Assembly: GCA_943735955.1 (NCBI GenBank)
Contig: OX030957.1
Coordinates: 6,503,301-6,567,300 of the forward strand
Reading direction: 5' to 3'
Length of the DNA: 64,000 bases
Source: Piscicola geometra
Lineage: Eukaryota; Annelida; Clitellata; Hirudinida; Piscicolidae
Positions 35,109-64,000 of this stretch are shown here, one piece after another. The notes below the pieces were generated by a model. That model was given only the letters and a program-made list of their open reading frames with translations. It was not told the origin of the DNA and ran no database searches. Made by a program: the position numbers and the translations under genes. Within the stretch, counting starts at the first letter, position 1; every line of letters begins with the position of its first letter.

Positions 35109-35537
35109 CTAAGGCATGCGACGATTCATAGCTTCAAGTCCTTTATGCTTGTCAGCCACCATCTTTATCTCCTTGTTTGTCATGCCCAAGAGAGTGTTTG
35201 CTGCGTCTTTCTGTGCATCTTCAAGTTCATGAACTTTATTTTCGCCTGCTTCAACATTCAATACCCCTGCCAATTTGTTCCAAAATCGTTGATTGTTTAA
35301 AGATCCAAAATCACGATGTCCATGGGCCTTTAATTCTTCTTTTCCTTTGTCTGAAATAATTTCTGAAAACAGATTTTCAATTCGCTCCTCCTGCTTTTCT
35401 AGCTTCTCTACTTCTTTTGGTTCACTTGATCTTTTAACAATACGGTTTAGATTTCTAGGTAAATTCATTTTTGAATTTATTAGCTCCAAATAGAACATAA
35501 ATAATACAACATGCAGAAATAACATTGGCAATTTCAT
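35109..35537 (-). CDS. Small secreted protein with N-terminal dibasic site, unrecognised
   Basis: A single-exon frame of 142 residues. It begins with a clear hydrophobic signal sequence (MKLPMLFLHVVLFMFYLELI). A Lys-Arg site (NRIVKRSSEP, around residues 34-36) could be a propeptide cleavage point. The rest is charged and helical-looking, with no Cys pairs. I do not recognise a family; a processed secreted factor or neuropeptide-like precursor is possible but is inference only. The stop is 139 bp from the PFDN2 stop on the opposite strand. Confidence 0.65.
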   Translation of the reverse strand: MKLPMLFLHVVLFMFYLELINSKMNLPRNLNRIVKRSSEPKEVEKLEKQEERIENLFSEIISDKGKEELKAHGHRDFGSLNNQRFWNKLAGVLNVEAGENKVHELEDAQKDAANTLLGMTNKEIKMVADKHKGLEAMNRRMP

Positions 35538-35946
35538 TTTGAAATTTGGCTTTTAAAAATCCGTCTGCTAATTCAAACGTTTTTATTAGAGATGTACATA
35601 GGAAGTCAAGATTTATATTACGCTAAAAAATATAAAAATTGAGTTTTGTATGAACATTGAAGAATAGTAAGAAAACGAAATTAAAAGTAAAAGCGTATAC
35701 AAATTAATACTTGATTTTTAGTAACAACATAGTATGAGAAAAAACAATATTTACAATAATTTGTAAAAAGCCTGCTCAAATGCCAGAAAACACGTGTAAG
35801 GCACTATCAAAAACAAGATCAGTAACATTAGTAAAAAGCTTCGAGTGTGTAGCTGGTTACTTTGATTTTTAGATTCATAAAACATCTAAAACCCTATTCG
35901 TCATCATTATACATAAAACTTGTAACTTTCAGTTCTTTTCATATAA
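35538..35946. other. Intergenic, nothing recognised
   Basis: About 410 bp of AT-rich unique sequence between the small secreted gene and the 3' end of the polycystin gene. No exon or repeat is seen. Confidence 0.6.
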
Positions 35947-59146
<23,200 letters not shown>

Positions 59147-60211
59147 TTTGAGTAAATAGTTGAAAACTTTAACTCAATTAAGGTTTGTTTACTAGTATTG
59201 AAGTTTTACAGCAGAAACTTTCTAAAACTTTTTTTACAGGTTTTTGTTTTCATAATAAAAAAATTTATAATAAATTTTTAACAATAAAATCACTAAACTT
59301 TATATTTGATTAAAAAAAGTGTTATCATAAATTACTATTTAGTTTTTTTTATTAGTATATAAACCTCTCAATTTCCTCTTAGCTCTATTTTTCCTCGTGT
59401 ATCTACATTTCCATATTTGTGCCTTGTATCTTCGGAAATGGTTTGAAATGATGCCGTAATTTGCGTCAGAATCATCATTCGTCAGAATATGGTTGCCTGC
59501 CATTAGATTTCTACGAATTGATTTGCTGATAATTCACACTGATCAAACCATTGCTCAAATTTTATTTTGTCCTCACTTTAGAATGGTATATTTCTCTACC
59601 TTTTTTACCGCCTTTAAAAGGATGATTGTTTGCATTGTATTATATCAATGAAGCCGTCGAAATATCCACAATATAATAACGTGGAAGTGAGACCTTGTCT
59701 TAATGACAAATCCCCGGTAAACAACTTTGTGTCCAGCTTTTAGTTGCCGTATGTGATCTATCAGCCTTTTGCTTTCTGCACAACCCGTCGAAAAAAAGTT
59801 TTCTATGCCAGCAGAGAAAAAGTATTTCTACACGCATTTCTCTTCAGTTATACATGATTTTGTGGTAATATAATTCATTTTAAAAATTTTCTAACTTCAT
59901 TTTGTAATTGCTATTATTATCCAACTAAGTTTCTATTTTTCTATATCTCCGTTGCCAGTCAGTTGCCATGAATGAAGTAACCAAGGCACTGGATCTAGGA
60001 TGACCATGGTCTATGGCAGTGTGCAAAAGTGTCATCACATGGGCTTTTTTTCAGGTTGATCAGCTGAGCTGTGGTAGAGAAAGTGGTCTTATCTGGACGA
60101 TAATTTTGACTTGTTTTGGTTCATTGGTAATAAAAAAATTTGTCATTTTTATTCCAATAATATTTTAAATACATAAATATTCATACATGAGAATAAATAT
60201 TGGATCTGTTT
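59147..60211. other. Upstream of the polycystin gene, nothing recognised
   Basis: AT-rich unique sequence that should contain the polycystin promoter. No exon, CpG-rich stretch or repeat is evident. Confidence 0.55.
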
Positions 60212-60543
60212 TACATTTCCGCCACAAAGGTTTACGTTGAACTCGGTAATGGTAAACACCACAACAGCTGATTCAACACACTATTTCAATCAATCAATCA
60301 AATAGATTTCTATAGCGCTCTTCAAATTTGGTTAGCAGCAGCCATCTTGGTCGCCGCTTTTAACCGTTTATGACACTATTTATTGAATTAGCTTATGTTT
60401 GGTCTCTAATAATGAAAATTAGCGGCAATTTCTTATTGACATTTCGGCAAAGTATTTGAAAGTACGCTTGCAAAATAAGTGCCATCAGCTGTTGCTTGCT
60501 TACAATTACCGAGTTCAACGTAAACCTTTGTGGCGGAAATGTA
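60212..60543. mobile_element. MITE with long terminal inverted repeats and TA target duplication
   Basis: CATTTCCGCCACAAAGGTTT at 60214 reappears inverted, ending at 60541. The match is perfect for 37 bp and continues with mismatches to about 58 bp (CAACAGCTGA). The 328-bp element is flanked by TA on both sides, as expected for Tc1/mariner-type insertion. It has no coding capacity. Its interior holds an (ATCA)n tract followed by TATAGCGCTC. Confidence 0.88.
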
Positions 60544-60835
60544 GAAGATATCCTAAATATTAAACGGAGTTATAAAATATAAAAAGATCTGTGCTTCAAT
60601 ACAATTTGAATTCTCAAGTAACCCGTTGATAAAATAACGCTATTAAAAATATTTACGCAGTTACCAAATTTATCTATTTAAATTTTAAACCTTTTATTAT
60701 TTTGTGATAAAAGTATTTTTCGTTTTAAAATGTATTCAACAAATGAATAATTTTTATAGTATAATCTTAAATCTATCCACTTATGTCATTTTTTGACTCA
60801 AATTTCTCGTTTGATTCAAGTGTCAACATGAATTT

Positions 60836-60958
60836 AGGTGGCAGAGTAGTTAACGACTCACGGCATTTAGGTCATGAGTTCGATTCCCACAAATCCTAGT
60901 CGCTTCCAAGGGCAAGTCTGGTGAAGGCGACTTCACCCGCACGACTTTGTGACTTTGT
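60836..60958 (+). mobile_element. Second tRNA-derived SINE family, copy 1
   Basis: GGTGGCAGAGTAGTTAACGA resembles a tRNA A-box region, and GGTCATGAGTTCGATTCCC is a B-box. A non-tRNA body (CTAGTCGCTTCC...) follows. The sequence differs from the 3.9/21.8 kb SINE family. A related copy lies at 63601-63674 (minus). Confidence 0.68.
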
Positions 60959-62402
60959 TGACACTAAAGTTTAATATTTATTAGAAGATTCACACTGAAA
61001 CACAATTCGTCCTTTTCCGAAACCAAAAGTGCAAGTATATTTAATTTATTTTTGTATTTATTTCAATTATAAATTCAATTAGCATCTCTTTGTTATTTAT
61101 AAGAGTAGAAAGTGTCTGAAAGTTCATTTGAAATGTAAATTTGACTTTTCAACGTGATATGCATGAACATTTAATTAGAAAAGTAAATAAATTGCGTCGT
61201 AGCTTCTTTCATTCATTCTCTTATACTTTTTGGTTTTAAGTTTATTTTCAATTGAATTGAAAAACAACTATTAGTTCAGGATGTGTGATAATCTAATAAT
61301 CAGCCACTTTATATTTGATTTATTCATCTGGAATTTTTGCTTTTCACAAAGCAGTTAATCGGTACATTACATGATCTCGACCATTAATTCTAAAGTGCAT
61401 AAATGAAAATATTTCTGATGCAAATTTTTGCTTATTTCATTTCATGCACATCCATGGATGACTGCAGTCACATAAAAAAATTATGCCATTGATATTTAAG
61501 TTGCATTAAAACAAATGTAACATTGGAAAAATTAAAGTTAAATTTAAACATTTGAATTTAAAATGCAGTTTTTGGCGAGTTTTTCTGTCTTTGGAATTGA
61601 TTAGAAAGCAACTCAATTAGACTTCTTATCAATATCTTTATTTTTTTAAACCAAAAACTTGTCATTGACAAGTTTAAAAAAAAAATTAATTTTATAAATT
61701 GTTTAACTAAATTATTTATAATTTAGTTAAACAATTAATAAAATTAAGTCCGAGTGATTAATTTCTATAAACAACGAAACATTACGCCGTTTCAAGTAAT
61801 CAATTAACTAGCGTGGCTTTCTGTAAAAGTCTTTCGAAGAACGTGGTATTACTAATTTCAGGATTTCTTGTAAACATTCTGGTGATTTAATCATGATTGC
61901 ATATGACAGATTATGAAGAAAGCCTTTAAGACTGAAAAAACTTACAAAATTCATTTCGCTAATGCTCTTCTTTAAAATTCATTTAATTAGTTTAGTTTAG
62001 TTTAGGGAGTCAAAAACCACGCATGTCATGACCTCTATAATGGTTATAAAAAAAATAGAAAAAATATATTATTCCCATCTCTTCAATCTCTTCGAAACAT
62101 GGATTACTTTTGAAACTTAATTTGAAAAACAATCTTTTATAATTCTTTTAAAATGTAAAATTAAATTTATTTCTATAAAGATTAAATTTAGCAAAGTTTT
62201 GATTTCTTGAACTAATTGGTATGTAATTCTTTAATAATTCTGCAAAAAATACTAAATCTTAACTTATTTTATAATTTTTAGGCGTCTAAATCATGTCATC
62301 TTCTCAATTAAAAATGTAAAATTATCAAATTAGTTTATTTTTATCTTCCAGCTTTTATTTGTATTATTCAAATTTAATGAGAACAGCCATCGCCTGGAGC
62401 TC
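60959..62402. other. Intergenic, nothing recognised
   Basis: AT-rich sequence with short poly-A/T runs and a small inverted repeat of ATTTAGTTAAACAATT near 61700-61740. No coding potential seen. Confidence 0.55.
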
Positions 62403-62855
62403 AATGAGTGATTGTGGCAGCCTTTTGGAAGATCAAGAACATCAATCAACAAACCAAAATTAGATTATACAACTCACTCAGCGTCCCGACTGCCCTCTAC
62501 GGATTTGAAACTTTGGCATTGAAAACATTTGATGAAAATAAACTTCTATTTTTCGAAATTAAAGCACTCAGAAAGATAAGTGAAAACTCAACCTCATATA
62601 CGAAAGCAGTAATATGACAGTAAGAAGGCGCTCCCGCGAAGACAAGTGAGATTGCAAAGAGTGTAGCAGAAAAGACCAGTGCCTCGTTTAATTACTCAGA
62701 ATTGAATGAAAAGTGTGCAAGCATAACACTAAACGGGAGAATGGATGTCCTAGAACAAAATGGACGTCGGCTGCATTCTCAAGATACGAAGGGAGAATGC
62801 AAACGATGACATGGCACTCCAAGGGAGAGATTGATGGCGTTTGTTTTCTTGTATG
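62403..62855 (+). pseudogene. Decayed LINE reverse-transcriptase C-terminal fragment
   Basis: 62408-62617 reads IKNINQQTKIRLYNSLSVP, ALYGFETLAL and FEIKALRKIS, matching the C-terminal LYGSETW...RRI stretch of Jockey/RTE-like LINEs. After a stop and frame change, about 62733-62852 reads RENGCPRTKWTSAAFSRYEG, the terminal GRPRxxW motif. There are several stops and shifts; it is not functional. Confidence 0.75.
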
Positions 62856-64000
62856 AGAGTCTTCGTCAACTTGCCATGCACTGCCATAGACTTCTTAATA
62901 TCAAGGGCTCCATTGTATGGAGATATGGCGGAGAAGAATTCCATTTGAAATAAACAAATATATAGAGGCGTAAACGTGAAAAACTTGATATGACAGACGG
63001 ATGGAAAAGTATGATATATGATATATTTTTTAAACTTCATATCTATTCGGATGCCTGTAACTGAAAAATGAGTTTTTATCTTTCGAGAGAGGCAAGATTA
63101 ATTAAGAGTGATGATAGAATGTTTTATCGGCTTAGCAAATAACAAATCTTTTAAGTAAACTTTTAAGAATTCTTTTTCAAATTGTTGTTTCAAGATTATC
63201 GCTGTTGTTTATTAAAATTGTGAAAATGTAAAAACTGTTTTCTATTATCTTTGATCCTAAATAATAAAAAATGGAAAAATTGCAGGGAACTTTTCTATTT
63301 TTAAAACTGAAAACGTAAAAAAAGTTCTCTAACTCAAAATTTCATTTTTTTCATGAAACTTAAAAATAGCGAAAAAATATTTTTAGCTTTTTGTGTTATT
63401 CTTTCCTGAATAAAGCATGGAGAAATGCAATTTCACTGTTTTGTTTCCGGATTTTTTTAATACAATTGTGCTTATGAGTTTTTGAGACGTAGAGCGTTTT
63501 TGTCAAATATACATTGAAAAATAAACTTGTCTCATAACCGGTGATCTCGTAAGGAAAAAATGAAGATTTTTTTTTTCGTAATTTTTTTTCACGGTCTTAA
63601 GTGTCTCTAGGCTACTAGGGTGTGTGGAAATCCAACCCACGACCTATGTTTCTAAACCGTGAGTTATCAACTACTAATTAATTAAGAATGACAAACCAAC
63701 AGCTTTTCACAACATTTGTCGAATGTAAAACCATACTGTCAGCAAGCAATGCAATTTACCGATAAATGTTGGTATAATCTGAGTACATAAATACTCTTTT
63801 TGGCAGGCCATTAATAAATATTTAAAATAATAGTCGTTATTTCCTCTGTGAAAGCTTAAGTTTCTAAAAAAATAATCTGTAAAAAATTTGTTTTTTAACA
63901 TTTTGTATAAAACGTTTAATGAAAATTATTTTTGGCATTAGATTATGAACTGAGTGTAACTGGCGCATTTCTACAATAATATATATATTTCTATTTTGTA
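62856..64000. other. Intergenic, with a diverged SINE copy
   Basis: AT-rich. The only recognised item is the minus-strand SINE-like sequence at 63601-63674. Sequence to the window end shows nothing else. Confidence 0.55.
63601..63674 (-). mobile_element. Second tRNA-derived SINE family, copy 2 (partial)
   Basis: Read on the minus strand, GTAGTTGATAACTCACGG, then GGTCGTGGGTTGGATTTCC and CACCCTAGTAGCC follow the same order as the copy at 60836, with many substitutions. The A-box side is truncated. Confidence 0.55.

Noticed and set aside
60836..60900. True tRNA gene
   Set aside because: The B-box is good, but the acceptor and anticodon stems do not pair convincingly, and a related diverged copy with the same flank exists at 63601-63674.

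Overview
This is a eukaryotic, bilaterian nuclear DNA window. Every recognisable gene is split by GT-AG introns, and the gene set (protein phosphatase 5, atlastin, an 11-finger CTCF, prefoldin 2, a polycystin-1 homologue) is animal; CTCF of this design is known only from bilaterians. The AT-rich unique DNA and very heavy load of microsatellites and minisatellites would fit an invertebrate, possibly a lophotrochozoan, but the species cannot be named from the sequence.

Layout from left to right. (1) Minus strand 1-6000: serine/threonine phosphatase 5 (PPP5C), 13 exons traced with consistent phases; the last coding exon is off the left edge. (2) Minus 6103-8158: an unrecognised 427-residue protein with a Lys/Glu-rich N-terminus, a PH-like middle and a CxxC-x6-CxxC end; it stops only 102 bp upstream of the PPP5C start codon. 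(3) Plus 9223-10132: a secreted CAP/SCP-like protein. (4) Minus 12146-22958: atlastin, 17 exons, complete, with a LINE retrotransposon (about 16.2-19.5 kb) in one intron. (5) Plus 23589-30413: CTCF, head to head with atlastin (630 bp apart), 11 exons; its eighth zinc finger contains an in-frame TAG. (6) Plus 31546-33912: an unrecognised 599-residue protein. (7) Plus 34121-34969: prefoldin subunit 2. (8) Minus 35109-35537: a small secreted protein with a dibasic site. (9) Minus 35947-59146: a polycystin-1-type gene (signal peptide, PKD repeat, REJ module, GPS, PLAT, channel domain) with several dozen exons. (10) 59147-64000: no gene, but a TA-flanked MITE, two copies of a tRNA-derived SINE family and a decayed LINE fragment.

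Introns are filled with tandem repeats: (TG)n, (ATC)n, (TA)n, and minisatellites with 15-, 18-, 20-, 21-, 28- and 29-bp units. These repeats follow gene orientation: C/A-rich runs precede acceptors and G/T- or GAT-rich runs follow donors, so several splice sites are made of repeat sequence. A tRNA-derived SINE (two copies) shares its 3' end with a truncated LINE at 37.2-37.6 kb, which suggests that LINE family as its mobilising partner. Most long open frames in the window are translations of these repeats and are not genes.
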